The notes beneath the pieces are model-generated. The model made no database searches. It was not told the DNA's origin and saw only the letters and a program-made list of their open reading frames with translations. A stretch of DNA of 64,000 nucleotides from Flavobacterium sp. LC2016-23 (lineage in GTDB: Bacteria > Bacteroidota > Bacteroidia > Flavobacteriales > Flavobacteriaceae), in NCBI RefSeq assembly GCF_009674775.1, contig NZ_WKKE01000016.1:62001-126000 (forward strand), read 5' to 3'. Both the position numbers and the translations under genes were made by a program. The first letter of the stretch is position 1. Each line of letters starts with the position of its first letter. Below are positions 15,573 through 24,653 of this stretch, one piece after another.

Positions 15573-16760
15573 ATGAAAACTAAATTTTTTGCTTTAGCAC
15601 TTGCTACAGGTTTATTTTTTAATTCTTGCTCAAGTAGTGATGATCCAACTCCGGTTACTCCACCAGCAACAGGTGAGATTACAGGTACAATTACTGCAAA
15701 CAAAACTTTTGCTTACGGTAACTACACTCTAAAAGGAATTGTAAAAATTAATGACGGTGTTACTGTAACTTTTGATGCAGGATCAACAATTACTATTGAT
15801 AAAGCTACTGGAGACAACGCATTGGTTGTTTTAAAAGGTGGAAAATTAATCACTAACGGTACTGCTGACAAACCAGTTGTATTTACTGAAAAATCTAAAG
15901 TTCCAGGATCTTGGGGTGGAATTATCGTATACGGAAATGCTCCTGCATTAATTGCTGGCGGATTAACTACCGGTACTTCTGAAGATGGTAACAAAATTAC
16001 TTACGGTGGAACAAATCCTACTGACAACAGTGGTTCATTAGTATACACAAGAGTAGAATATGCTGGATCTAAATTAGCGGATGGTAATAAAGAAAACAAT
16101 GGTTTTACTTTTTACTCAGTAGGTTCCGGAACAAAACTAGATCACTTGGTATCTTACAAAGGTGCTGATGACGGATATGAGTTCTTCGGTGGAACTGTAA
16201 GTTTAACAAATGCTATTTCTTACGGAAACACAGATGATTCATTTGACTGGCAAGATGGATGGCAAGGTACTGCTAATACAAACTGGTATGCTTACCAAAC
16301 TGGTAAAGGTAACTACGGAATGGAAATCGAAGCTTCTGCAAATGATAACGCTTTTGGACCAAAAGTTTCTAACATTACTTTAAAAAGAGCTGCTACAAAC
16401 GTTCCTGAAGGTAATGACAACCAAGTTGATGCAATCCAGTTCAAAAGAGAAGGTAACGGAGAATACAGCAACATCATCATTGATGGTTATGGTAACTTTA
16501 CATTTAATGGAACTACTTACTATGGAAGTGCAGTTAGTATCTTAGATGCTGCTACTAACACACATCAGGTAAATACTGGAAAAATTAAACTTTTGAATGT
16601 TAAAATTTCTAATACTACAAATGTAACACCAATTGCAGGCGTTCCTGGTTTTACAGTAACTTTCCCAGCTGGAAATTTCACTACTAGCGCTACTGCTACT
16701 GGAGCTTCTTTAACTGCTGGTGCATGGGCTACAGTTGACGGTGTAGATTTGACAAAATAA
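15573..16760 (+). CDS. Surface lipoprotein with predicted beta-helix fold
   Basis: About 395 residues from the Met at 15573, chosen because it starts the lipoprotein signal (lipobox FFNSC, followed by SSSDD). An upstream in-frame Met at 15543 or earlier would overlap the -7 element. After a Pro/Thr linker the chain has repeated short strands and turns (GGKLITNGTADKPVVF, WGGIIVYGNAP, FTFYSVGSGTKLDHLVSYKG, DDGYEFFGGTVSL), typical of right-handed beta-helix proteins. Acidic clusters such as DDGYEFFGG and DDSFDWQDGW could bind calcium or a ligand. It follows the TonB receptor and shares its operator type, so it may be the surface partner that captures the receptor's ligand. No enzyme motif was recognised. 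Confidence 0.72.
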   Translation: MKTKFFALALATGLFFNSCSSSDDPTPVTPPATGEITGTITANKTFAYGNYTLKGIVKINDGVTVTFDAGSTITIDKATGDNALVVLKGGKLITNGTADKPVVFTEKSKVPGSWGGIIVYGNAPALIAGGLTTGTSEDGNKITYGGTNPTDNSGSLVYTRVEYAGSKLADGNKENNGFTFYSVGSGTKLDHLVSYKGADDGYEFFGGTVSLTNAISYGNTDDSFDWQDGWQGTANTNWYAYQTGKGNYGMEIEASANDNAFGPKVSNITLKRAATNVPEGNDNQVDAIQFKREGNGEYSNIIIDGYGNFTFNGTTYYGSAVSILDAATNTHQVNTGKIKLLNVKISNTTNVTPIAGVPGFTVTFPAGNFTTSATATGASLTAGAWATVDGVDLTK

Positions 16761-16780
16761 TTAAAAACATAGTAAATGTT

Positions 16781-16814
16781 AAAAACATCCTAAAATTTTA
16801 GGATGTTTTTTTTT
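16781..16814 (+). terminator. Intrinsic terminator
   Basis: AAAAACATCCTAAAA pairs with TTTTAGGATGTTTTT and is followed by T residues, 20 bp after the lipoprotein stop. Confidence 0.9.
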
Positions 16815-16865
16815 GGCGTCATTTTTGCAATTTTTTTTGTATATTTACGTATCTAAAAATATGCG

Positions 16866-17204
16866 ATGGCGAAAAACTACTTTTATATTATAATCTTACT
16901 GGCTTTTTTCTTTACCGTAAGTGCTTCTGCACAAGACAGTAAACAAACGTCAAAACCTCAGGATGGAAATACTATAGAGGGACTAAGCCTGTATCCTAAC
17001 CCGGTCTTAAATGGAAAAGTATACATCTCCTCTAAGAACGATTTAGAAAAGGAAATTATTGTCTTTGATCTTTTGGGAAAAAAAGTGATTCAGACCCATC
17101 TGGCTTCAAAAGAATTAAATGTCGCAGATTTAGCTCCCGGCGTTTACATTATAAAAATCAGCGAAGAAAATGCTACCGCAACGCGAAAACTGATTATCCG
17201 ATAG
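16866..17204 (+). CDS. Minimal T9SS type A sorting-domain protein
   Basis: A 112-residue protein consisting of a signal peptide (ends ASAQ near residue 23), a linker of ~17 polar residues, and a complete type A T9SS C-terminal domain. The domain shows LSLYPNPVLNGKVYI, FDLLGKKV and LAPGVYIIKI, and ends TRKLIIR. Such domains direct large cargo through the type IX secretion system to the cell surface. Here there is essentially no cargo. It could be a remnant of a longer protein, a decoy, or a small structural surface protein. Strong terminators lie on both sides, so it is transcribed alone. Confidence 0.85.
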   Translation: MAKNYFYIIILLAFFFTVSASAQDSKQTSKPQDGNTIEGLSLYPNPVLNGKVYISSKNDLEKEIIVFDLLGKKVIQTHLASKELNVADLAPGVYIIKISEENATATRKLIIR

Positions 17205-17210
17205 TACTAC

Positions 17211-17247
17211 AAAAAAAGGCTCCAATGAATATTGGAGCCTTTTTTTG
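17211..17247 (+). terminator. Intrinsic terminator after the T9SS protein
   Basis: AAAAAAAGGCTCCAAT pairs with ATTGGAGCCTTTTTTT around a short loop, 7 bp after the stop codon. Confidence 0.9.
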
Positions 17248-17249
17248 TA

Positions 17250-17318
17250 GTTTTCAGTTTTCAGTCGCAGTTTTCAGTGAAATGCGGATCAGGACTGAAA
17301 ACTGAGACTGAAAACTCC
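17250..17318. repeat. TTTTCAGT inverted repeat
   Basis: The left half holds AGTTTTCAGT units (TTTTCAGTTTTCAGTCGCAG and so on) and the right half their complement (GACTGAAAACTGAGACTGAA and so on), forming a long imperfect hairpin in the intergenic space. No gene lies within it. Confidence 0.6.
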
Positions 17319-17338
17319 AAACTTTTTACAATTATCCC

Positions 17339-17346
17339 TACCTTTG
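17339..17346 (+). promoter_or_regulatory. -7 promoter element for the LuxE-like gene
   Basis: TACCTTTG matches TAnnTTTG. The start codon is only 13 bp beyond it, implying a leader of just a few bases. Confidence 0.55.
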
Positions 17347-17359
17347 TACAAAAAAAGTT

Positions 17360-18340
17360 TTGATTACAGCCAACGATATATTTACCCTTTCAGGTCAGAA
17401 ACAATTTGAAAAAACAGCACTGAAGGTGTTTCGTTTTCAGCATGAGAACAATAAAGTATATCGTGAATTTTGTGATTTCTTAAAAGTAAATCCACAACAG
17501 GTAAAATCAATACAGCAAATTCCTTTTCTGCCCATTCAGTTTTTTAAAAGTCATAATGTGGTTTCCAATACAAATCCTGCCCAGGTCACTTTTACCAGCA
17601 GCGGAACTACAGGCATGATCACCAGTAAACATTTGGTAACTGATGTCTCTTTATACGAAGAAAGCTATCGAAAGGGGTTCTCTGAATTTTACGGCAACAT
17701 TGAAGATTACGTTGTTTTAGCGCTTTTGCCGTCTTATCTCGAGCGCGAAGGCTCTTCGTTAATCTACATGGTTGAAGACCTGATAAAACTATCCAATCAG
17801 CCTGAAAGCGGGTTTTATTTGCACAACCACGAAGAACTTATTCAAAAGCTTATTGAATTGGATCAGGCAGGCCAAAATACAATACTGATTGGTGTTACTT
17901 ACGCTTTATTAGATCTAATCGAAAAACATCAGTTTCAGCTTCAGCATACCATTATTATGGAAACCGGAGGAATGAAAGGCAAACGTAAAGAAATGATTCG
18001 GGAAGAACTTCACGAACAGCTTTGCAAAGGTTTTGGTGTTCATGCCATTCACTCCGAATACGGAATGACAGAGCTTTTAGGACAGGCGTATTCTTTAGGA
18101 GAAGGTGTTTTTGAATGCCCTTCCTGGATGACGATCCTGGTCCGGGATCCGGAAGATGCCCTGACTTATGTAAAAGATGGAAAAACAGGCGGAATCAACG
18201 TTATTGATTTAGCCAATATCAATTCGTGTTCTTTTATCGCTACACAGGATTTAGGTAAAAAAAATCCCAACAATTCTTTCGAAGTATTGGGACGTTTTGA
18301 TAATTCTGATATTCGAGGGTGCAATTTGATGGTTTTATAA
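17360..18340 (+). CDS. LuxE-like acyl-protein synthetase / acyl-activating enzyme
   Basis: A 326-residue cytoplasmic enzyme with a TTG start at 17360; no ATG is available before the conserved region. The adenylate-forming signature TFTSSGTTG spans residues ~77-85, and HSEYGMTELLGQAY lies near residue 232, as in LuxE and phenylacetate-CoA-ligase-like enzymes. It activates a carboxylic acid as an acyl-adenylate and may pass it to a protein or CoA. Its length is near that of LuxE. No lux genes are nearby, so luminescence is not implied; in flavobacteria such genes usually sit alone. The substrate is unknown. Confidence 0.78.
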   Translation: MITANDIFTLSGQKQFEKTALKVFRFQHENNKVYREFCDFLKVNPQQVKSIQQIPFLPIQFFKSHNVVSNTNPAQVTFTSSGTTGMITSKHLVTDVSLYEESYRKGFSEFYGNIEDYVVLALLPSYLEREGSSLIYMVEDLIKLSNQPESGFYLHNHEELIQKLIELDQAGQNTILIGVTYALLDLIEKHQFQLQHTIIMETGGMKGKRKEMIREELHEQLCKGFGVHAIHSEYGMTELLGQAYSLGEGVFECPSWMTILVRDPEDALTYVKDGKTGGINVIDLANINSCSFIATQDLGKKNPNNSFEVLGRFDNSDIRGCNLMVL

Positions 18341-18400
18341 AAGTTAATCGTTGATTTGTTTCATTGGTTAACCTAAAAACATCCAAAAAAAGAATTGATT

Positions 18401-18748
18401 TTAATTTTCATCACTCACAATACCAATATATTCTATTTCATCTTTGTTTAATAATTCTTTTTCCTTTCTGGCTTTATGCTCCAGAAACCTATAACACCCA
18501 TAACATCCCGAAGCTCCGGATAAAAGATAAAACAAATTCCATTCAGCGCTTCCAAAATCCGGATCGGATATTTCAGCAAAACCTTTAGCCAGCAACATTA
18601 AAGCAACCACAATACACACTGATACTACCACGGCTGCATAATATGCTCCTAAACCCAAAAAGAAATACTTCCATTTACTTTTACGGTATTCGAGAGCCAA
18701 ATTGCTGAATGCTTTCCAAATCCAATACATACAAAAAATTCCCAGCAT
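18401..18748 (-). CDS. Small membrane protein, unknown function
   Basis: A 115-residue protein with hydrophobic helices at about residues 26-55, a shorter one near residues 70-85 containing SGASGCYGCYRF, and a charged C-terminal tail (KARKEKELLNKDEIEYIG). The CYGCY motif might form a disulfide or bind metal. It lies between the convergent LuxE-like gene and tyrS. No family was recognised. It is preferred over the opposite-strand frame because it has membrane-protein composition and a coherent tail. Confidence 0.6.
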   Translation of the reverse strand: MLGIFCMYWIWKAFSNLALEYRKSKWKYFFLGLGAYYAAVVVSVCIVVALMLLAKGFAEISDPDFGSAEWNLFYLLSGASGCYGCYRFLEHKARKEKELLNKDEIEYIGIVSDEN

Positions 18749-18839
18749 CTGTTTTTAGTTTAGGCAAAAAAAATCTAATTGTTGATTTGTTTAATCGTTA
18801 ATTTCGAATAACCGATTAAACAAATCAACAATTAACCAA

Positions 18840-20135
18840 CTATACAATTCTTAACACAAAATAGTTTTTCTTCCCACTTTGCAGCAGTACAAACTGATTG
18901 TTGATTAAGTCATTTGCCGTCAACACAAAATCTTCTTTGATTTTTTCTCTGTTTACCGAAATTGAATTTGCTGTTAACGCACGTCTTGCTTCTCCGTTGG
19001 ATTTAAAGAAACCCGTTTTTTCGTTTAAAACCGTGATGATATCCAATCCGTTTTCTAAATCTGCTTTTGCAATTTCAGCTTGTGGAACTCCGTCAAAAAC
19101 TTCTAAAAAAGTCGCTTCGTCCAATTGTTTTAAATCATCCGCAGTTGAATTTCCAAACAGGATATTTGATGCCTGAATCGCTTTTTCCAACTCTTCTTTG
19201 CTATGAACGAAGATTGTAATTTCTTCTGCTAATTTCTTTTGCAATACTCTTAAATGAGGAGCGACTTTATGCTCTTCAATCAAACTATCGATTTCTTCTT
19301 TATCAAGGAAAGTAAAAATCTTGATGTATTTTTCAGCATCGACATCTGTAGCATTTACCCAAAACTGGTAAAATTTATATACCGAAGTTTTATCAGCATC
19401 CAACCAAACATTTCCACCTTCAGATTTCCCAAATTTAGATCCGTCCGCTTTTGTAATCAAAGGAGTAGTCAATGCAAAAGCTTTTGAGTTTTCCCCTCCC
19501 ATTCTGCGAACTAATTCTGTACCCGTAGTGATATTTCCCCATTGATCAGAACCTCCCATTTGCAAAACACAATTATTGTTTTTATATAGATGATAAAAAT
19601 CGTATCCCTGAATTAACTGATAGGTAAACTCCGTAAAGGACATTCCCTCTCCTTCTCCGCTCAGTCTCTTTTTTACAGAATCTTTCGCCATCATGTAATT
19701 CACGGTAATACGTTTTCCAACTTCACGCGCAAAATCAATAAACGAAAATTCTTTCATCCAATCGTAGTTATTCACCATTACCGGAGCATTTTTATCGGTC
19801 GAATTAAAGTCCAGAAAACGAGATAAAACACTTTTAATTCCGGCCACATTTTTAGCCAGGGTTTCTTCGTTTAATAAATTTCTTTCATCTGATTTTCCAG
19901 AAGGATCACCAATCATTCCGGTTGCACCTCCGACCAAAGCGATCGGCTGATGGCCAAAATTCTTTAAGTGAACCAGTAAAATAATCTGAACCATGCTTCC
20001 AATATGAAGTGAATCTGCTGTTGGATCAAAACCAATATACGCTGTTGTTACTTCTTTCAGTAATTGTTCTTCCGTTCCAGGCATACTGTCGTGATATAAC
20101 CCGCGCCATTTTAATTCTTCAACTAGATTTTTCAT
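18840..20135 (-). CDS. tyrS: Tyrosyl-tRNA synthetase
   Basis: A 431-residue cytoplasmic class I aminoacyl-tRNA synthetase that charges tRNA-Tyr. The HIGH-like motif is LHIGS within [14 protein letters not shown] near residue 40, and the KMSKS-like motif is KFGKS within [20 protein letters not shown] near residue 230. The C-terminal ~65 residues form an S4-like RNA-binding domain ([17 protein letters not shown]). Length is normal for bacterial TyrRS. A -7 element lies 18 bp upstream of the start. Confidence 0.97.
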   Translation of the reverse strand: MKNLVEELKWRGLYHDSMPGTEEQLLKEVTTAYIGFDPTADSLHIGSMVQIILLVHLKNFGHQPIALVGGATGMIGDPSGKSDERNLLNEETLAKNVAGIKSVLSRFLDFNSTDKNAPVMVNNYDWMKEFSFIDFAREVGKRITVNYMMAKDSVKKRLSGEGEGMSFTEFTYQLIQGYDFYHLYKNNNCVLQMGGSDQWGNITTGTELVRRMGGENSKAFALTTPLITKADGSKFGKSEGGNVWLDADKTSVYKFYQFWVNATDVDAEKYIKIFTFLDKEEIDSLIEEHKVAPHLRVLQKKLAEEITIFVHSKEELEKAIQASNILFGNSTADDLKQLDEATFLEVFDGVPQAEIAKADLENGLDIITVLNEKTGFFKSNGEARRALTANSISVNREKIKEDFVLTANDLINNQFVLLQSGKKNYFVLRIV

Positions 20136-20153
20136 TTTTTAAAATAATTTGTG

Positions 20154-20161
20154 CAAATATA
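20154..20161 (-). promoter_or_regulatory. -7 promoter element for tyrS
   Basis: TATATTTG on the minus strand matches TAnnTTTG and lies 18 bp upstream of the tyrS start. Confidence 0.6.
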
Positions 20162-20376
20162 ATTAATTCCACAGTAGTGGTATCATATAAATTTTTTATG
20201 TCTTCAAGATTTTGCAGTACAGCTCAATTTGAGCAATGAGCGGGGAATTCACTGATAAAAACAATGAAATTAGCATTTAAATTTCTGTTTAATAAATTAT
20301 AAAAACATCACCATAAAATTTATTAAAAAACTTAAAAAATATCTAAAGAAGCACGAGATTATTGTGTTTCGTTAAC

Positions 20377-20384
20377 TACTTTTG
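20377..20384 (+). promoter_or_regulatory. -7 promoter element for the 20407 gene
   Basis: TACTTTTG matches TAnnTTTG and lies 22 bp before the chosen ATG. Its position also rules out the in-frame Met at 20362 as a translated start from this promoter. Confidence 0.6.
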
Positions 20385-20406
20385 GCGAAAAAACAAAAAC
20401 CTTTTT

Positions 20407-21654
20407 ATGAAAAAAATTTTACTTCTTACTTTATTCTTTTGTTACACCATTTCCAATGCACAAATATCATTTGAAAAAGGATATTTTATTTCAAATGACG
20501 GAAAAAGAACAGAATGCTATATCAAAAATTTAGACTGGAAAGACAATCCAACAAATTTTAAGTACAAAAAAGAGCTTACAGATTCAGAACCTGCAACAGA
20601 AAGCATTGCAACGATACAAGAATTCGGAATTGACAATCAAAGTACCTACAAAAGATTTAAGGTGAAAATAGACCGTTCAAGCAATGATTTGAAAAAAATA
20701 TCGATGAACAGAAATCCGGACTGGAGAGAAGAAACCATCTTCTTAAAAGTACTCGTAGCAGGCGATGCCACACTGTACGGTTATACGGAAGGCAATACGA
20801 ACCGCTATTTTTATTCGACAAAAACAATTCCGACAGAACAACTGATTTATGTCAAATTTATTCAGGCGGATAAAAACGAAGGAGCAGAAAGAATAAGTGA
20901 AAACAACGAATACAAACAACAGCTCTTCACAAATGTTAAATCTTCGGGTACAACCGAAAAAGACATTTTAAAGCTTAAATATAAAAAAGACGACCTTACC
21001 GATTATTTTTCTAAGTACAACAACATCACTCCTGGTTTAGCTGAAGAAAATAATACAAAAAGAACTAAAGGCCAATTTTTTATCAAAATAACACCAGGGG
21101 TAAGCATTGTTTCCGCTTCAATGAAAAATACTGCTGATTCCCGATTTACTATTGACCTCGACAAAAAAATGATTTTCAAAATTGGCGCAGAAGCCGAATA
21201 CGTACTCCCTTATAACAAAAACAAATGGAGTGTTTTCGTTAATCCTGCCTATCAAAAGTACGAGGATGAAAAAGACTACAGTGTTTACAGTGGTTTTATA
21301 TCAAATCCACAGAGTCCTTATCACGTAAAAATAAGTCATACTTCCATACAACTACCAATAGGAATAAGACATTATATGTTTTTAAACCAAAACTCGAAAA
21401 TATTCATTAATGCTGCCTATTCCTTAGACGTAAGCAGTAAGACTGATTTAGTTTACACCAATAAGACCGACAACAATACCGTTAAATTTGATGGTAATCC
21501 TGGAAAAAACCTGGCATTTGGATTGGGATATAATTTCAAAAATAAGTTCTCAGCTGAGATGAGATTGAATACAAAAAAAGAATTAGTCAACTATGTCTAT
21601 CAATCTGCAAAATACAGTTCAATAGATTTTATTTTTGGCTATACTATTTTTTAG
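20407..21654 (+). CDS. Outer-membrane beta-barrel protein, unknown function
   Basis: About 415 residues from the Met at 20407, which begins a signal peptide (ends SNAQ). Residues ~17-190 form a beta-rich periplasmic or surface domain starting SFEKGYFISNDGKRTECYI. The last ~200 residues alternate in barrel fashion (FFIKITPGVSIVSASMKN, AFGLGYNFKNKFSAEMRL) and end in a terminal Phe. The layout is like flavobacterial outer-membrane proteins with an N-terminal domain of unknown function and a PorT-like barrel. It has its own promoter and a strong terminator, so it is monocistronic. Confidence 0.72.
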   Translation: MKKILLLTLFFCYTISNAQISFEKGYFISNDGKRTECYIKNLDWKDNPTNFKYKKELTDSEPATESIATIQEFGIDNQSTYKRFKVKIDRSSNDLKKISMNRNPDWREETIFLKVLVAGDATLYGYTEGNTNRYFYSTKTIPTEQLIYVKFIQADKNEGAERISENNEYKQQLFTNVKSSGTTEKDILKLKYKKDDLTDYFSKYNNITPGLAEENNTKRTKGQFFIKITPGVSIVSASMKNTADSRFTIDLDKKMIFKIGAEAEYVLPYNKNKWSVFVNPAYQKYEDEKDYSVYSGFISNPQSPYHVKISHTSIQLPIGIRHYMFLNQNSKIFINAAYSLDVSSKTDLVYTNKTDNNTVKFDGNPGKNLAFGLGYNFKNKFSAEMRLNTKKELVNYVYQSAKYSSIDFIFGYTIF

Positions 21655-21678
21655 TAAAACATTCACCACCTTAACTTT

Positions 21679-21726
21679 AAAGCACCGAGAGTAAATTAAC
21701 AATTTATTTTCGGTGCTTTCTTTTTC
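21679..21726 (+). terminator. Intrinsic terminator
   Basis: AAAGCACCGA pairs with TCGGTGCTTT, and AT-rich pairing continues toward the loop. A T-run follows. Confidence 0.85.
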
Positions 21727-21796
21727 TATGAGATAAATCAAGCAATGATAAAAATTCCATTACCAATTGATTTAGCAAAAATACTATCTTTACAAA

Positions 21797-22798
21797 ATGG
21801 TATTAGTCACAGGAGGAACAGGTTTAGTCGGCTCGCATTTATTACTTCATTTAATTGAAAATGGAGAAACTGTCAGGGCTATTTACAGAAACCCAAACAA
21901 CATTCAGAAAACCAGATTAGTTTTCGAATTGTACAAAAAAGAAGATTTATTTGCAAAAATTGAATGGGCGGAAGCCGATATCCTCGATGTTCCCTCTTTA
22001 GAAATTGCTTTTGACGGAATTGAATATGTTTACCACTGTGCTGCCTTCATTTCTCTCGATCCAAAGGACGAAGACAAATTAAGAAAAACCAACATTGAAG
22101 GAACGGCCAATATGGTTAATTTTTCTATCGCAAAACAAATAAAAAAATTCTGTTTTGTGAGTTCTATTGCTGCTTTAGGCGACTTAGCTTCCCATGAAAC
22201 CATCATTACAGAAGAAACGGAATGGAATCCTGAAAAACCACATAGTGATTATGCCATTTCTAAATATGGCGCGGAAATGGAAGTCTGGAGAGGTCTGCAG
22301 GAAGGCTTAGAGGTAATTATTATAAATCCGGGGGTGATTTTAGGTCCCATTCCGAAAACAAAAACCTGTGACCAAGGAAGCGCTGAATTTTATGTAAAAG
22401 TAGCCAACGGGCTTTCCTTCTACACACTCGGCAGCACTGGCTTTATCAGCGTTAACGATGTTGTAAAAATTGCTTTTGAATTAATGAAAAGTGATATCAA
22501 AAACGAACGGTTTACACTTATTGCCGGCAATATAGTTTTTAGGGATATTCTAAACACAATTGCCGATACGCTGAAAGTAAAAAGACCACACATTCACGCT
22601 AAACCTTTTTTATTGAATCTCGCCTGGGTAGCCGATGGAATATTTTCGACTTTGTTCTTTCAGAAAAGAAGAATTACCAAAGCCACGGCAAAAGCTTCTT
22701 ATTCTAAAAGTCTGTATTCTAATGAAAAAATAAAAACCGCTCTGGGAACGGTTTTTTCAGATGTACATCAGTATATAAAAGACGTTTCAAAATTATAA
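21797..22798 (+). CDS. NAD(P)-dependent epimerase/dehydratase-like extended SDR
   Basis: A 333-residue cytoplasmic oxidoreductase. The dinucleotide-binding motif GGTGLVGSH spans residues 6-14. The catalytic pair appears in SDYAISKYGAE (YxxxK), with the active-site Ser in FVSSIAALG. Overall it resembles dihydroflavonol-4-reductase/3-beta-HSD-like SDRs, which act on sugars, sterols or polyketide-like carbonyls; the substrate is unknown. A TATCTTTA -7-like element ends only 4 bp before the ATG, so the mRNA may be almost leaderless. It converges on the DUF4296 gene with a 4-bp gap. Confidence 0.85.
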   Translation: MVLVTGGTGLVGSHLLLHLIENGETVRAIYRNPNNIQKTRLVFELYKKEDLFAKIEWAEADILDVPSLEIAFDGIEYVYHCAAFISLDPKDEDKLRKTNIEGTANMVNFSIAKQIKKFCFVSSIAALGDLASHETIITEETEWNPEKPHSDYAISKYGAEMEVWRGLQEGLEVIIINPGVILGPIPKTKTCDQGSAEFYVKVANGLSFYTLGSTGFISVNDVVKIAFELMKSDIKNERFTLIAGNIVFRDILNTIADTLKVKRPHIHAKPFLLNLAWVADGIFSTLFFQKRRITKATAKASYSKSLYSNEKIKTALGTVFSDVHQYIKDVSKL

Positions 22799-22802
22799 AC
22801 GA

Positions 22803-23291
22803 TTATTTCTGAATTGCCTTTTTCATTTGCATGGTCCTTCTGATAGAATCAACATTGACCTTCCTAAGTTTTGTTTGATCAGTTTTAGAATCCTGCCCTG
22901 ATATTTTTTCTTTATTTTTCTTTTCTTTAGCTGCCTTCTTGTCATCGATTTTAGCTAATGAATCTGCTGCTCTCTGGTTTTTCTCCAATCGTTTGGCTAT
23001 TTCATCAAACATATCTTTATAGTCATCATAATAAGCGGCATAATAAATATTACTTTGCGCAAACTGCAGACTGTCTACTTTGTATTTCTGCCAGACAAAT
23101 CTCTTTTGACTTGTATCACTTGAATCTAAAGATAACGGATTCTGATATTTGATTGCTTCCAGTAGAGACAAATCATACATGATATCAATCATCTTTCCTC
23201 TCTCAATAAGTCCTTTGGGTTGTTTGACCAACTCTTTTTTACAGCTTACAGAAAAAAACAAAACCAATACAATCACTACAAAATTCTTCAT
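22803..23291 (-). CDS. DUF4296-type lipoprotein
   Basis: A 162-residue lipoprotein (lipobox FSVSC at residue 17, then KKELVKQP). The conserved region GLIERGKMIDIMYDLSLLEA followed by a YKVDSLQFAQSNIYYA segment matches the DUF4296 family of Bacteroidota. The C-terminal third is a Lys/Asp-rich tail. It lies 10 bp downstream of dihydroorotase on the same strand and is probably cotranscribed with it and the upstream glycosyltransferase. Function is unknown. Confidence 0.8.
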   Translation of the reverse strand: MKNFVVIVLVLFFSVSCKKELVKQPKGLIERGKMIDIMYDLSLLEAIKYQNPLSLDSSDTSQKRFVWQKYKVDSLQFAQSNIYYAAYYDDYKDMFDEIAKRLEKNQRAADSLAKIDDKKAAKEKKNKEKISGQDSKTDQTKLRKVNVDSIRRTMQMKKAIQK

Positions 23292-23301
23292 CTGTCTTTT
23301 T

Positions 23302-24642
23302 TTATCTGTCGAACAATAATCTCTTTCCGTTGCGAATATCTTTCACCTTAAAGTTATTGTAAACCAATTCTCCGTTTACAAAAGTATGCGTGATTCTCGA
23401 TCTGAAAGCAAAACCTTCAAATGGAGACCATCCACATTTGGATAAAATATTATCGGGATTAACACTCCATGGCAAACTTGGATTCACAATCACCAAATCA
23501 GCAAAATAACCTTCTCTTATAAAACCTCTTTTTTCGATTTTGAAAATCTTAGCCGGATTATGGCACATTTTTTCGACGATTTTTTCTATAGAAATTTTAC
23601 CCTGATGATGTGCTTCAAACATCGCTACAACGGCATGCTGAACCAATGGCCCGCCGGATGGTGCTTTCAGGTACGATTGTTTTTTTTCTTCTTTTGTATG
23701 TGGAGCGTGGTCGGTAGCAATCACATCAATACGGCCATCATTTAAAGCTTCCCAAAGTACTTTTCTGTCGCTTGCCGTTTTTACGGCCGGATTCCATTTA
23801 ATGAAATTTCCTTTCGTTTTGTAATCTTCATCGGTAAACCAAAGATGATGCACACAAACCTCAGCAGTAATCTTTTTATCTTCTAATGGAATTTTATTCG
23901 TAAACAACTCCATTTCTTTCGCAGTAGAAAGATGAAAAATATGGAGACGGGCCCCTGTTTTCTTGGCCAGCGCCACTGCTTTGGAAGACGAAATATAGCA
24001 AGCTTCCGTACTTCTGATTAAATGGTGTGCCGTTACAGGAACATCTTCACCATATTGCTCTTTAAACAGCGCCAGATTATTCTGAATAGTCGTTTCATCT
24101 TCACAATGAACGGCTATTAACATAGGTGTACTTGAAAATATTCTTTCTAAAGTAGCCTCGTTATCTACCAGCATATTTCCGGTTGAAGAACCCAAAAAGA
24201 TTTTGATTCCGGCAACATTTCTTGGATTTGTTTTTAAAACTTCCTCCAGATTATCATTGGTCGCTCCCATCATAAACGAATAATTCGCAAATGATTTTAC
24301 GGCTGCAATATGGTATTTATCTTCTAAGATTTCCTGAGTAACAGCATTAGGCACCGTATTAGGCTGCTCGATAAAAGAAGTGATTCCGCCGGCAACAGCC
24401 GCTCTGGATTCTGATTCAATATCGCCTTTGTGCGTTAATCCCGGTTCTCTGAAATGCACCTGATCATCAATAGCACCCGGAATTAGATAATTCCCTTCGG
24501 CATCAATCACTTTACAATCGGATGTTTTTAAACTGATACTATCTGAAATCTCAACAATTAAGTCATTTTCAATCAATACATCACCTTCAAAAATGGATCC
24601 TTCGTTTACAATTTTAGCATTCTTTATTAAAATTCTATTCAT
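23302..24642 (-). CDS. pyrC: Dihydroorotase
   Basis: A 446-residue amidohydrolase that cyclises carbamoyl-aspartate to dihydroorotate in pyrimidine synthesis. The metal-site region reads DDQVHFREPG near residues 59-68. The usual first His of the HxH pair is Gln here, which I recall as common in Bacteroidota dihydroorotases. ATDHAPHTKEEK near residue 310 holds the catalytic Asp and His. Length fits the class I long form. It is 11 bp downstream of the mannosyltransferase-like gene and 10 bp upstream of the DUF4296 gene. Allantoinase or hydantoinase is a less likely alternative. Confidence 0.88.
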   Translation of the reverse strand: MNRILIKNAKIVNEGSIFEGDVLIENDLIVEISDSISLKTSDCKVIDAEGNYLIPGAIDDQVHFREPGLTHKGDIESESRAAVAGGITSFIEQPNTVPNAVTQEILEDKYHIAAVKSFANYSFMMGATNDNLEEVLKTNPRNVAGIKIFLGSSTGNMLVDNEATLERIFSSTPMLIAVHCEDETTIQNNLALFKEQYGEDVPVTAHHLIRSTEACYISSSKAVALAKKTGARLHIFHLSTAKEMELFTNKIPLEDKKITAEVCVHHLWFTDEDYKTKGNFIKWNPAVKTASDRKVLWEALNDGRIDVIATDHAPHTKEEKKQSYLKAPSGGPLVQHAVVAMFEAHHQGKISIEKIVEKMCHNPAKIFKIEKRGFIREGYFADLVIVNPSLPWSVNPDNILSKCGWSPFEGFAFRSRITHTFVNGELVYNNFKVKDIRNGKRLLFDR

Positions 24643-24653
24643 GACGGTAGCTT

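Noticed and set aside
18364..18588. 74-codon plus-strand frame opposite the 18401 gene
   Set aside because: The minus-strand frame has membrane helices and a coherent charged tail; this one is its shadow.
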